A DNA stretch of 61,773 nucleotides from CAZAEL01 sp964484135. Lineage in GTDB: Bacteria > Elusimicrobiota > Elusimicrobia > FEN-1173. Below are positions 27,401-40,100 of the stretch, in pieces. Position 1 is the stretch's first letter. Each line of letters begins with the position of its first letter. Under the pieces are notes generated by a model. It worked only from the letters and a program-made list of their open reading frames with translations, was not told the DNA's origin and did no database searches. Location: the NCBI GenBank assembly GCA_964484135.1, contig CAZAEL010000008.1, positions 1 to 61,773 of the forward strand, read 5' to 3'. The position numbers and the translations under genes were made by a program.

Positions 27401-30400
27401 TCGTATTGGATGTCCGTGACCTCCGTGTCCGTGGTGTTGGAGCCCACGTGTTCCACGGCCTTGACCTTTTTCTTGAGGCCCTTCATGCCCTCTTTGTAGC
27501 TGGTGTACCGTTCCACCTGGGTGACGGATTGTTTGTACCCGACCACCTGTCCGTGGGAGTTGTATTTGAAGTCCTTTTGTTCGTTCCGGAAGCGGATGCC
27601 TTGGGCCTCCACGGCCTTGTCCGCGTTGGCGCCGGTCCCCGAGGCAGTGACCCGCATGCCGGTCATTTGGCCGTTCTCGTTGTAGGAATAGGAGGTGACC
27701 ACGCGGGCGGAGCCGCTGGTCCAGCCGTCATTCAATCCGGCGATCCCACTTTCGCCGGATTGAGGGATGAGAGATGAGGGATGAGAGATGAGAGAACCTC
27801 CCAAACCCGTCTTTGCGGCTTCGCCCCAACTTCTGTCGGAGGCGGTGAGCAGGAGGCGGCCCTGTTGGTCGTAGGTGTTCACCGCGTTTTTGTCCAGGTA
27901 TTGGAGCCTGCCGTTCTCGTACACCGCTTGGTCCGAGGAGATAAGCCGGCCCAGGCCGTCGTACACGGCGTTGGCCACCTGCCGGGTTTTGACGCTCGCG
28001 TCCGCGTTGGAAGCGGAAGTTTCGGTCCAGGAGGTGCGCTCCCCCGTGGCGTTGTACGTGATGTCGTTGTTGGTGACGGTGGTTTCCAGGTAAGGGGTGT
28101 CGGAGCCCCGATAGGTCTTGAAGGTTTCGGAGGACACGCGGCCCCCCGAATCGTACGCGAAGGTTTGGGTTTGCGAATAGGTTTTGACCGTGGAACCCGT
28201 GGTTTCCCGGACGCTGCGGTCCATTTGGGTCATTTGGCCGGCGGCGTTATAGGTGAGGCGGCGGTGTTCCGTGGTCTCCGTGTCGCGGCTTTTGGTCGTG
28301 ACGTTTTGCTGGAGAGCCCGGCCCAGGGCGTCAAACACCGTGGTCTCGGTTTCGGTTTCCGTGTGACTGGAACCAAATTCCTTGGAAATTTTGAGGGTGG
28401 CCTTGCCTTCCTTGGTGACAAGCTCGTCCCACTCGTTGTGGCCTCGCCGGCCTTTCCGGCGTTCACTCATGTGGACCACCTCGGTCCAGGTTTCCACCTC
28501 CATGCCTTCGATCGTGTACCCCTCTTTTATGAGCCTCTCCTGTTCTTTGAGGGCGTCGGCTTTGGTGTCGAAGGTCAGGGATTTTTTATTTTTTCCATCT
28601 CGGTCCCAAGCCACGGTGTCGTTTTTGGCCTTGGAATACACCAGCCGGCCCCGTTGGTCGTACCGGCGGGGGGCGGTGTCCGTGCTGACGCTGACCCGGG
28701 TGAGTCCCAGGGACTTGAGGAGGCGCTCCGCCTTGCCCTCACCCTGACCCTCTCCCGTCCCACCGGGAGAGGGGATAGCAAAAAGAGATTGCTTCGCTTC
28801 GCTCGCAATGACAGAAAAAGAGAAGGCGCCCTGACGGACCAAGTCCTGGAATTGGGCCAAAGTTTTGGGATCGTTCAGTTTGCCCTCCGGGTCGTCCACG
28901 GTCAGACTTTGGGCCGTGCTCATCTGGCCCAGGCTGTTGAAGGTGGCGTCCTGGTACCCCGTGAGGCTGGTTTGGCCGTTTTCATCCGTGACCCGCTCCA
29001 GGAGGGTCACGGCCTGGCCCTTGTCGTTGTATTCGGCGGCAGCGAGCCGGAAGGTGCGGGTCCGGCCGTCTTCGGTCACGGTTTTGACGTAATCAATGAG
29101 GTTCCCCAAGGCGTCGTACCGCATGTTGTGCATGTCCGTGAGGCTTTCCTGGCGGAAGGAGATATCCGGGTCCAGGGAGGACTGGGTGAGGCGGGTGGTC
29201 ATGGACACCACCCGGTCAAAGGCGTCGTATCGGATGCCGGAGACGTTCTCCACGGCCAGCAGGCCGCCGTCCTGGGTGGCGCGGGTGTACGCGGTCTGGC
29301 GGCCAAAGGCGTCGTAGGAAACGTCCGAAAGGGTTTCGTACGTGATTTTGTCCAGGCCGTCGCCTCCGTCTAAAGCCGGATCCGTTGATGTTTGGCGCAC
29401 CGCGTCCCGGCCGGATCGGACCCGGCCCCGCTCATCGTACCGGATATCTTCCGTGGAAACCCGTTCCGTGGTCACGCCGTCCCGGGCGGAAACGGCGCGG
29501 GTGCGGAGGGCCTGGCCCCGATCGTCAAAGGCAAAAACCTGCTGGAGGGAGGAATGGGTTTTTTCCCGGCCGCCCTTGATTTCTTTGCCGTTGACACGGG
29601 TCTGGATGATCCGGCCCTGGGAGTCGTACGTGTAGTCCTTGGTTTCCTGGATGATGTCGGGTTGGCCGTCCGGGCCGGGCTTGGTGACGGTGTCCCGCGC
29701 CGACAGGGCCCGGCCAAAGGCGTCGTATTTGAGGAACTCCTGTAAACGGTCCCGGATCTTGACGGCGCCCTGCTTGTCCCTTTCTTCCTCCCGGGTCTCC
29801 TGCCGGAGGAGACGGCCCTGGTCGTCGTACCGGGCGTCCGCCAGGGAGGTTTCCCGGGTGACCAAGCCGTTGTCCGTGGTGACGCGCTCGAAACGCAGGA
29901 CCCGACCCTGGTCGTCCAGCTTGAGGGCCTTCCAGAGGATGTCCACTTTGTGGTCATCCGGGTCGGTGACCGTGGTGTGGGTCTGAACGAGCCGGCCCTG
30001 GGCGTCGTACACCCGGTCTTCCACGTCCTCGGTGATGGTGGGGAGGCCGTTTTCCCGCCGGGTCTGTTTTTGCCGGAGGCCCCGGCCCAAGGCGTTGGAT
30101 TTTGTGATCTCTATTCCTTCCTCGTAGGAACGGGATTGATAAATGGTCTGACCCTGGGGGTCGAGGGCTTGGCCGAATTCCCGCGCCCTGGTGAAGGTCT
30201 TGCTCACCCGGCCCTGGAGGTCATAGGTTTGGGTGACGTTTTCCAGAAGGGTGTTGATCCCGCCGCCGGGCAGGTCCTTTTGCGTGAGGCGGACCAGGTC
30301 CGTCACGTTTCCCCCGGGGTTGAAGCCGTTGTTCCACACCGCGATCCGGGAACGTTCGCCGCCGGAGGCGGAGAAATTCCGGTCGGCCTGGCCCCATTGG

Positions 30401-33400
30401 GCCGCGGTGGCGTTCAGGTTGTCCGTGAAGCTGAAGACCAAGCGGCCTTGGCCGTCGTACCGCCGGTCCGTGAGGTCCCGGGACAGGTCAACCCGGCCGT
30501 TCTGTTCGCGGATCGTTTCACCCTGGGTTACGCGGCCGGCGTCGTCAAAAGCGAAGTTCTGCTGGATGATGAAGGAGGTTTCTTCCTCCCCTCCCGCCCT
30601 TTCAACGACCCGGGTGTGACTTTCCGCCAAACGGCCCTGGTCGTCGTAGGAAGCGGAGATTAAAGTTTCGATGGTGGTTTTCGAAAGAGATGAGAGAGAA
30701 AGCTCGGTGGTGATGCGTTCGTAACCCGTGACTTGGCCCAGGGCGTTGTACTGTTGGTTGCGGGTTTCCTGGGTATAGGATCGTTGGGTGGTTTCCCGGC
30801 CCTGGCGGCCCAGCTCCGTGACCTCCACGGCCTGGGAGATGACCCGGCCGGTTGCGTCCTGGGTCTGGCCGAGAGCGCGGGAGAGGGTGACGTTGCCATC
30901 GGAAGATAATGAAATTGACGATTGCCGATCTTCGATTGCAGATTTTAATTCCTCTAAACCAGCCCCCAACCCCCAGTCCCTCGTCCCGATCTCTAAGTTG
31001 CCGGTCCAGGTGAGGTTCACCGTCCGGTTCGGGGAAGTCATGTGGAGTTGGGCGAAGTTTTCCTCGCTGTTCAGGGAGGTTTTGACCTTGGCGGATTGGC
31101 CCAGGCTGGCCAGGTCGTGAGAGCCGCCGTTGACGCTGATGGATTGGCCGTCCAGCAGGGCCAGGGCTTGGTCCGGGGTCATTTGGACCTGGGTACCGGT
31201 CACCACCAGGGTCAGGCCGGCCAGGGTTCGGGCGGCGGCGGACGTGGCCTGGTCAATGGCGGCCCAGGCCTGCTGTCGGCGGGCCCGGCCCCGGGTTTCC
31301 AAATCAGCCGCTACGGATTGATAGGTTCGTTGGGCCTGGTCATAGGTGTTTTGGGCGGCATGAAGGTCCGCCTCGGCTTTGTTGAGGTCCGCCAGGGCAT
31401 CGTTCAGGGCCGCGGCCTTGTCGTCCCGCACGTTGAGAGCGCGTCCCAAGTCCTGTCGTCGGTCGTCCAAAACACTTTTGGCCAGGGCCTGCCGGACAAA
31501 GGTGTCCGTGACCAGGTTGGAGATGTCGGTGTACGGCAGGGAGATCCTGGACAGGGTGTCCGCGATCTGCTTTTCCGTGTCCCCCGTGAGGGAGGCGATC
31601 TTTTCCTGGGAGGAAAGCTCCGCCGTGTATTCCACGGTCCGCACGGCGTCCCGGCCTGTGCCCGTGGTCACGTATCGCCCCCGCATGATCCCGCTTTCCC
31701 GGTAAAAATTCCCGTCTTGGTCCAGCCGCACCCGTTGAAAGATGTACCGCGGAGGGTCGCCGCCGGGTTTTGCCCGAGTGGCATAAATATTTTTCCCCTT
31801 GAAGGTTTCGATGACCCGAGAAAGGGCGTCCACCACGGCTTGCTGAGCCCGCACCGCCGCTTTCCGCCGACCCACCTCCTCGTCCGCAGCGTTGTACCGG
31901 GCCAAAGCCTCTTCGTACGCGGCCCGGGCCATGTCCGCGTCAGTCTCTTTTTGGCGAAGATCGGTCCAAGCCAGGTCCATTGGCCGGCGGGCGGCCTCCG
32001 TTTCCCGGTCGATCTCTTCCTGGATGGCCTGCTCGGCCGCGTCCCTTTGTTCCTGCAATGTTTCGGGAAAGGCCAAGCTTTCGCCGAGGTCGGAGAGCAA
32101 AAAGCCCCGCGTGACCCGTCGGCCCGCCGCGTCCGTCATGCGGCCCAGGGCGTCATACGCGATGTTTTCGTAGGATTGGAACGACACCCGGCCCTGGATC
32201 TCTTTTCGCCCGTGGAAAACATCGTCCAGCAACGCGGCCCGCTCCCGCAGGGACAGGTTCTGCCAGGACACCTCCCGCCGATCCACGGTCAGGCCGTCCC
32301 CCTCAAAAGCCGCTTCTTGAAAACCGGCGGCCTGGCCCGCGGCGTTGTACTGATAACCGCTCTTGAACACGTGGCGTACGGCGGCGCCGTCCTGGATGCG
32401 GGCGTGGTACGTGTCCAGGCGCTGGGTGTCTCCCTGGTAAGTGGCCTCCACATCGGAGACCACGGTTTTTCCCGGCGCTGCGGCGGAGGCCGTGATCTCT
32501 TGCCAGGAGGCGGCGCGGCCCCGGTCGTCGTACGTTGTGCCGACCCGGCGCGTCACGGAAAGGCCGGCGTCGAAAGTGCCCAGGTGTCGGGCCGCGGGCA
32601 GCATACCCGGCGGCAACCCCTCCAAGGGCCTGCCCACGGCCTCTTGCTCGATGGCCCGCAGCAGGTTTTGCAGGGCCCGCGTCTCAAAAGCCCCCCCCGT
32701 CCCCGTCCTGTCCCCTGACGGGGCGGGGGAGAGCAATCCGGAAATTCGGTGCAAAAGCCCCTCGGTCCAGCCGGACACCTTTTCTTTGATCCAGTCCACG
32801 GCTTGGACCGCCAAATCCTTTGTGGAAGAAATCAAATCCTTCAGCCGCCCCAGGGCCGACTCCGGGGCGGACGCGCCGGGGGTCAAAATGTCCTTGAGTT
32901 GGCGCAGGGCGTCCTTGAGCTTGTCCGTCTCGGCCTGGACCGAGGTGGATGACATTTGGCGGCCTTGGTCGTCGTAAAGGATGTCGGACACCCGGGACAC
33001 CTGGAACTTGTCCCCGGAGCCGTCATCCATCAGGGCCTCGGTATACCCGGAGACCATGCCCTTGAGAACCTGACCCGGGATAAGAGATGAGGAATGAGAG
33101 ATGAGCGACGGCTGCCCCTCCTCCCCGATAACAGGAGAGGATTCATCGTAATAAGTGATGTTGTCGCGGGCGGAGACGGAGGTGGAGGTCTGGGTTTGGC
33201 CGTCCTCCGCGATGGAAACGGTCAGGGCGTTGCGGAAAGAGGCGAGCCGGCCCTGGCCGTCGTATCGGCCGGTCCATTGGGTGGTGCGGGATTCTTGGGA
33301 ACCATCGGCAAAGGTCTTGTCTGATTTTTGCGTGTGGCTTAAGGCTTGGCCCCGGCTGTTGTACGCGCCGGCCGTGCGTTCCTCATTAAAGGAATAGAGA

Positions 33401-36400
33401 ACCCGGCCGTTTTCAGAGACCCGGCCGTTTTCCACGAAGCCAAAGGACCGCCCTTGATCGTCGTATCCCCGCGAGTTCCACCGGGATTCCGTGGTCTGGC
33501 CGCCCGAGGTCCGGGTTTGTCGGTAAGAGGCTTGGCGGCCCTGGCCGTCGTACCGCATGTCGAACTGGTGGGCCTCGTAATCCCCCGTCGCGGCGGTCCA
33601 GCCCCTTTCCCGGCGGCCCGTGATTTGGCCCAGGTCGTTGTATCCCTCGATCTGCGATTCATTGCGGTACGCGCCTCCGTCGTTGCGGCCGGATTCGGCG
33701 GTCTTGACCTCCCGGCCAAAAGCGTCAAAGGCCAGGACCCGGGACTCTTTTTCGCGGTACGCGCCGTTGGCCCAGCCCGTTTCCCTGTACGAAACGCGGC
33801 GGCCCATCCCATCGTACGTGACATCGCTTTGTTCCAGGTCGTAGGGGCCGTTGTCCGCGCTCCAGCCTTTTTGCGTCAAGGACGTGGCGCGGCCCGCCGA
33901 ATCAAAGGCCCGGTTGCGGGTTTCGTTTTCAAAGGCGGCCCCGTTGCGCGCGCCCGCCTCCCGGGAGAGGACGAGGCGGTCCGCGCCGTCATAGGCCATG
34001 GCGCGCCGGACATCGGACGTTTGGCGGAGGCCGGGGCCCGCGGTTTCGGATTGTTCCCGCAAAGACAGGAGCCGGCCCATCGCGTCGTACTCCATTTCGG
34101 ATTTCTGGGTTTCCTCCACCGTGACGGTCTGGCCGGGGCGGGTGAGGGTTTCGCGGCTTTCCCGGAGCCGCCCGGCCGCGTCGTACGTCAATCCGTGCGC
34201 TTCGCGGCGGGTCCGCGCGCCCTGGCCGTCGATCGTGTCCTCCGTGTACGCGGCCAGCTCGCCCAGGGCGTTGTACCGGTTGCGGCGGTCCGTGCGAGAC
34301 CGGGCCTCCGGGCAGGCGGCGTCCGACGTTTCCTCGGCGTAAGACAGGACCCGACCCTGGCCGTCCTGGACCGGGCCGGAGCGTCGGGTGACCACGGTGT
34401 TGTCCGACAGCGGGACGCCGTCCGGGGCCCAGGCCCGGCGACGCGCGGTTTCGGTCCGTCCGCCGTCCTCCTCCAGGGCCACGGCGGTCTCCTCCCGCGT
34501 CAGGACCTGTCCGCCGGACTCGTCCAGGCCCGAGGTTTCGGAGAGCTGAACGTAGGCGGCGAGCCGGCCGTCCCGCAAGACCGCGCCCGCGACCCGCCGG
34601 CGGGTGGTCAGGTCCACCCGGCCCAGGCGGGTGGCGCCGGTGAGGCGGGTTTCTTCCTCGCCGCCCGTGATCTGTCCGGACGAATCGTAGGTCTGGCCGG
34701 AAAGACGGACGGCGGTGACGAGGCCGGGGTCGTCGGAACGGCGCAGGACCTGGAGGGAACCGGTGAGCCGGCCCCGGTCGTCGTACGTGAGGTCCCGCTG
34801 TTCCGTTGAGAGGGTGAGGCCCCAGGGGTCCTGACGGGTTTCCTCGGAAGACAAGAGCAGTCCTCGCTGGTCGTATCGACCGGACCACGTTTTTTGAGAC
34901 TCGCCTTGGGCTGTCTTTGTCGCTTCTTCAAAGACCGTCACCCGGCCCGCGTCGTCGAAACCCTTGGCCGTCCAGCGCACCGTGGCGGTGTCGCCCAAAA
35001 CGCCGGTCCGTTCTTCCTCATAGGACGCGAGGCGGCCCAAGGAGTCGTACCGGGCATCGCGCCATCGTCGGAGGCTCCTGTCGCCCAGGGGATCGATGGT
35101 TTCTTCCTCGTAGGAGGTGAGGCGGCCCCAGGCGTCGTACGTGCCGTTGCCCCAGTTCCGGCGCGTGGTCTGGCCCCGGGAGACCACGTCTTCCTGATAG
35201 GAGGCCAGGCGGCCGGCCTCGTCGTATTGGAGATTTTGGCGCAGCCGGCGGAGGACGCGCCCCGCCGCATCCGTCTCTTCCCGCTCGTCGCTCAGGAGCC
35301 GGTCCGCGTCGTCAAAAGCCAGGGCCTTCCATCGGCTTTGGCTCCGGTTCCCGAAGGCGTCCTCCTCGGTTTCTGAAAAGGCCGCGGTTCGGCCCAGGTC
35401 GTCGTACCGGATGTCTTCGCGTTTGCGGCGGGACAGGTTGTTGTCCGCGTCCCGATTTTCCTCCTCGTCGCGGAGGAGACGGCCCGCGTCGTCATACGTC
35501 CCCCGCCAGTCCCGCGCTGAGGCCCGGCCCATCCCGTCCGTCAAAATCTCCCGGAAATCCGCGACCCGGCCTTTGTCGTACGCGCGGGCCTGCCAGCGGC
35601 GCTCCGTTGTCAGGCCTGTGCCGTCCGTGGTCCTTTCACGGTAACCCAACAGCTCGTTGCGGACGTTGTATTCGGCCCCGTCCCATTGGCGCACCGTGGA
35701 CAGACCCCCCTCCATCACGGTTTCCCGGAAAGAGAGGAGCCGGCTGTGGTCGTCGTACCTCCCGCCTTGCCAGGAGCGCCGGGTTTCCCGCCCGCCCGGG
35801 CCCTGCAGGGTTTCCTCATAGGAGGTCAGCCGGCCCTGTTTGTCGTAGGTCCCGTTCTCCCATCGGCGGATGGTGGTCTCTCCATCGGGGTTGGTGAGCT
35901 TTTCCGTGTAACGGGTGAGGGCGCCCTGGTCGGTGTACCGGGCCTCGCCCCACTCCCGCGCGCTCCGTCGGCCCAGGCCGTCCGTCACGGTCTCGCGGTA
36001 CGCGGCCAGGCGGGGCCGGCCCCGCCCGTCTTCCTCGTAACGGGCCCCCTCCCATCGGCGCAGGGTCTTTAGGCCGTTCTGTTCCGTGGTTTCCTCGAAG
36101 GCCGTGAGCCGCCCTTTGTCGTCGTACCGGGAGCCCCGGACCTCGCGCAGGCTCCGGTTGCCGTACGCGTCGGTCTGGGTCTCTTGGTAGGAGAGCATGT
36201 ACCGTCCGTCCGCCGTGTATTCGATGCCGGAGCGTTGGGTTTGGGTCCGGTTGCCCAGCGGGTCCCAGGCGGTCTCCGTGAACCCCGCGAGCCGGGATTT
36301 CCCATCGGGCCCCTCCGCGTACGTGCCCCGCCACTCCGTGACCGCGACGTGCCCCCGGTCGTCCCGTGTCTCGGCGCGGGAGGCGATGAGGTCTCCGGCC

Positions 36401-37014
36401 CGGTCGTATTCCATCTCCGTGGTGTCCCGGAAGGAGGCGTTGCCGAAGTCGTCCGTGATCTTTTCGTTCTCGATACGATGGGCCCGTCCGTCCTTGTACC
36501 AGACCCGACGTCCATCGGGGTACGTGGTGAATTGGAAACCGCCGGCCGCAGCCAGGGCCCGGGAGCTTTCGGCGCGCTTGCGCTCCACCTCGGCGGAGAA
36601 CTCCGCCGCGGTCAGGAACTTTTCCAGGGAAATCCGGGCGGGATCGGGCGCAGGCGCGGCGGAGGCGGGAGAGAGGCGACCCTGGAGAGCCGCGAAGCGG
36701 GCGTTGTGGCGGGAGATCATCTCATCCTGGCGCTGGAGGCGCCGGCGCAGGTTTTGGGGGCTGAAGTACCCCGCGTCTTCCGGCCCGGTGGAGAATTCAT
36801 CGTGCCGGTTCCCTCCGGGGCCGAAGAGGAAGCCCCGGTCCTGGGCCCAGAGGGGCAGGGCCGGCCCGAGGGTGGAGGTGGCCAAATAGAGAAAGGCCAG
36901 GGGAAAACGCAGCCTGGCCAAGCGGGAGGAAGGGACGGAAAAGGAAAAACCCCTCCTCGAATGAAGACGTGGGATGGGGCGTCTCGGCATGCGAGATTTT
37001 CCGGCGGCTTGCAA
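21479..37014 (-). CDS. Giant secreted YD-repeat (Rhs/Wap-like) protein with C-terminal hydrolase tip
   Basis: About 5,200 residues, one reading frame if the N gap at 23,533-23,632 keeps phase. Start is TTG 37,014 or ATG 36,990. Order: signal segment (RFPLAFLYLATSTLGPALPLWAQ in pieces), a short helical region, then dozens of YD repeats of about 40-45 residues with the core YDDxGRLxSYEE and R-W, a coiled-coil insert (nt about 31,300-32,000), more YD repeats, and hydrophobic Gly/Ala-rich segments (nt about 26,600-27,000 and 24,050-24,500). The last 320 residues are AT-rich at DNA level and show a serine-hydrolase pattern: AVAHSQGSAVF (nucleophile elbow), NAGDLVPSL (Asp) and EDHYADE (His). A Pro/Thr/Gln linker joins it to the rest. 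This is the architecture of polymorphic toxins that deliver a variable tip; a lipase/esterase-like tip is inferred. The stop is coupled to a lipoprotein gene. Confidence 0.8.
23368..23774 (-). CDS. Overlapping coiled-coil open reading frame inside the giant gene
   Basis: In another minus frame than the giant gene an ORF starts with ATG 23,774, has AAAAGGAGACC upstream, begins MAEPTPEEIVNWPKSKILEY, runs through the repeat as QECSTLK heptads, and after the N gap ends SSLRKEYEELTKEYEDIV, KLEKLIKERKS, stop. The heptads predict a coiled coil. Sequence quality looks protein-like, even more so than the giant frame over the same bases. Either it is a real nested gene or a sequence of this origin was inserted into the giant gene. 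Continuity across the gap is assumed. Confidence 0.4.
23459..23691. repeat. 21-bp tandem repeat array interrupted by an assembly gap
   Basis: Unit GAGCACTCTTGTTTGAGTGTC; three full units plus a partial one are visible on the low-coordinate side and two full plus a partial one on the high side. 21 bp equals seven codons, so each frame repeats a heptad: VLDTQTR in the giant frame, QECSTLK in the nested frame, and KSARHSN in the third, all free of stops. Confidence 0.95.
23533..23632. other. Run of 100 N (scaffold gap)
   Basis: Exactly 100 N inside the 21-bp array. Equivalent repeat positions on both sides lie 113 bp apart, which is not a multiple of 21 (5 x 21 + 8), so the true gap length is different and unknown, likely 92 plus a multiple of 21. 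Confidence 0.97.
27732..27796. repeat. In-frame insert: hairpin plus GATGAG repeat in the giant gene
   Basis: A perfect 12-bp inverted repeat (TCAATCCGGCGA / TCGCCGGATTGA, 8-nt loop) is followed by repeated GGGATGAGAGATGA units. In the giant frame this reads SLISHPSSLIP, a peptide typical of non-coding repeats read through. A similar GATGAG stretch recurs at 33,080-33,105. Confidence 0.6.
28737..28821. repeat. In-frame insert of dispersed-repeat type in the giant gene
   Basis: Contains CCCTCTCCC-N8-GGGAGAGGG (28,748-28,773) and ATTGCTTCGCTTCGCTCGCAAT (part of 28,787-28,810), sequences well known as dispersed intergenic repeats in many bacteria. The giant protein reads through them as VIASEAKQSLFAIPSPGGTG, breaking the YD repeat pattern. 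Confidence 0.7.
30903..30995. repeat. In-frame AT-rich insert in the giant gene
   Basis: The giant frame here reads GTRDWGLGAG then EDRQSSISLSSD, the read-through of direct-repeat-like spacer DNA (GGGACTGGGGGTTGGGGGC on the minus strand, then an AT-rich imperfect repeat of GATTGCCGATCTTCGATTGC). It lies between two normal YD-type segments. Confidence 0.45.
33080..33105. repeat. In-frame GATGAG repeat insert in the giant gene
   Basis: TAAGAGATGAGGAATGAGAG reads as SLISHSSSLIP in the giant protein, almost the same peptide as at 27,761-27,796, although the surrounding YD sequences are unrelated. Confidence 0.5.
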
Positions 37015-37126
37015 AACCCCCGGAGTCCTTTATTATTTCAAATCATGCAAATTAATTATACCCTATGTCGCGGAAGATTCAAGAGGAATTTTTCGGCCTG
37101 TTCCCGGCCGCCAAAACGCGCAACAA

Positions 37127-40100
37127 ATGCCTGAAAAAACATCCCTTCCCATCCTGCTTTTCGGCCTCTTCGTCCTGCTCACGGCCCGCCGGGCGCCGGG
37201 CTGGGCCGTGCGCCGGCCGTCCTTGATCCTGGTGCTGGTCGCGGGCCTGGCCGCGGCGGGCGGGTTGTCCTTCCATCAACTGCCCGCGGAACTCATGCCC
37301 AACGCGGCCTCGGAGATCGTCACGGTGACGGTGAACGTACGGGGCGGCATGGCGCCGCCGGACGTGGAGACCCTCATCGTCCGGCCCGTGGAGGAGGCCC
37401 TGGGCGACGTGCCCCGGCTGCGGGACCTGCTCTCCAGCGCCAAGAAGGACCGGGGCGTGGTGTCCCTGGTGTTTGAGCCGGGAACGGACATGCGCGCCGC
37501 CACGGCCGAGGCGCACGAGCGCATGGAACGGGCCCTGGCCCGGCTGCCGCCGGAGATCGAGAAACCGGTCATCGCCCATTTCGAGGAGTCTGACGCGCCC
37601 GTGTACATCGGCGCGGTCACCAGCGACCGGCTCAGCCCCGAGGACATCCGGCGCGTGCTGGAGGAACGGGTGAAGGACCGGCTGCTGCGCGCGCCGGGCG
37701 TGGCCAACGTGGAGTTGGGCGGCGGCCGGGAGCGGAAGATCCTGGTGGAGGCGGACCGGGACCGGCTCCTGGCGTATCACATCCCCATCCACCGCATCGT
37801 GTCCGTTCTGGGACGGCGCAACGTGGCCCTGCAGGTGGGCAGCGTGGAGGGCGAAACGCGGGCCACCCCTTTCCGCCTGGTGGGGACACTGGAAAGCCTG
37901 GAGGAGATGAAAAAGACCGTGGTGGGGCGGGACCCCTCCGGCGGAACCGTGCTCCTGGAAAATGTGGCCGCGGTGCGGGATTCCCATTTGGAGGCGGAAA
38001 GCCTTTCCCGATTGAACGGCCGGATCGCGGTGTCCTTTTACGTGCAGAAGGAATCCGGGGCCAACACCCTGGCCGTGGCGCGGGAGGCGGAAAGGGCCTT
38101 TCAAGAGGCTTGGCAAGACCTGGGTCCGGGCCTGCGGCGGTCGCTTGAGGCGGTGATCGTGTCGAATCAGGCGTTGGCCATCCGGGCCGCGCTGGCCGCG
38201 CTGCGGGGCGGGTTGCTGTCCGGCGTGCTCCTGATCGTGCTGGTCCTGGCCCTTTTCCAGAGCGCCCTCCACCAAACCCGGCTTTTGGGCGGGGCGGGCT
38301 TGGCGCTCCTGGCCGGGCTCGGTTTGTTGAAGGCTTTCCTGCCCATCCCCGCCGCGATCCTGGACGGCGGCCTGACGCTTTTGATCGCGGCCTTCGCGGT
38401 CCTGGCTATTCTGCACGCGGACCTCAGGCCTGCCCTGATCGTGGGCGGGACCATCCCGCTGTCCGCCCTGTTCTGCCTGGTGCTCTTCCGCCTGTCCGGC
38501 ATCTCCCTCAATGTCATGAGCCTGTTCGGGCTTGCCCTGGGCATCGGCATGTTGGTGGACAACGCGGTGGTGGTGTACGAAAACGTTTCGGAAAAGGCCG
38601 CGCGCGCGGGCGGCCGGTTCGCGCCCGACGACGTGGCGCGGGCCGCGGAGTCCATGACCGGGCCGCTCATCGGCGCCACATTGACCAACGTGGTGGTGTT
38701 CGCGCCCTTCCTGTTCCTGTCCCCGGAGTTGCGGCGGATGTACGCGGACGCGGGCGCCGGGGTGGCCGCTTCCCTTTTCGCCTCCCTGGGCGTGTCCCTG
38801 ACCTGGGTGCCTCTGCTCTGCGCCCATGTGTCCCTGGATCCCGCCGAGTCAAAGATCCAGGGTCTGCTGGCGCGGCTGGAAAACGGCTGGAGGCGGCTTG
38901 CGCCCCCGGTCCGGCGCGCGGACGCCTGGGCCCGTTCCCGTCTGAAATACGCGCCGCCGATCCGCTGGGACAAGGCCGCCTCCCTGAAAAGGCTCTGGCC
39001 TGTTCTAACGGCCGCGGCCGCGGGCCTGTGGGTCATGGGGCAGGGCGGACCGCTCCTCAAAATCCTGTTCAGCCTGGCGGCGGGGCTGTTCCTCGGCGGG
39101 GGACTTTTTTCCCTGAAGGACCACGCGCGTCACTGGCCTGTCCTGTATGGACGGCGTTTTCAGGCGCTGGGGGCCGCGGGGCTCCTGGCCCTGGCCGGCA
39201 CGGGTCTTCTGGGCTGGGGACTGGAGCGGGACTTTCAATCCGCCGGCGAGCTGGAGGAGTTCGTGATCTTCGTGGAGTTGTCCAGCGGCGCCCGCCTGAC
39301 CGTGGCGGACGAGGTGGTGCGGGAGGTGGAACGGAAAATTCAAGAGGATCCGCTGGCCGCGGCCTGCGTCAAGACCCTGGTGTCCCGGGTGGAAGGGTGG
39401 TCCTCCAAAATTTACGTCACCCTGCTGCCCAGGCGGGAGCGGCCGCTCTCCACCGAGGAGGTCATCGCGCGGCTCAGGGAGCGCCTGCAGGACGCGGGCC
39501 GGTACAAGGACGACAACGCCTTCGTCCATTTTTCCGGCGCCCGGACCGGCCAGGAAATGACGATCCACCTGCTGGGACCGGACCCCGCGGTCCTGGAGGA
39601 ACTGGCCCAGCGGGCGGCGGCCGGCCTGGAACGGGTCCCGGGCCTGCAAGACGTCAAGCTGCACCACAGGCCGGGACGGCCCGAGGTGGTGGCGCGGGTG
39701 GACCCGGACAAGGCGCGCCGGCACGGCCTGAGCGCGGAAGCCGCGGTGGAGACCGCCCACGCCCTGTTGCGGGGACTGCGGGCCACCACGTGGCGGGACC
39801 GGGGCCGCCAGACCGAGGTGGTGGTGCGTCTGAGGCCCGAGGACCGGGAGAGCCTGCCCACCGTGCTTCAGGTCCCCCTCCTGACCCGGCCCGGGGAACA
39901 GCTTCACCTGGGACAGGTGGCGGACTTTGAAATGTCCAAGATGCCCAACGAGATCCACCGGCGGAACAAGGAACGCCTGATCACCGTGAGCGCGCTTCGA
40001 CGCGGCCTCTCCCTGGGCCGGGCCGCGGAGGAGATCCAAAAGGTCCTGGACAACATGTCTTTCCCGCTGGACTACCACGCGGAATTGGGGGGCGACTACC

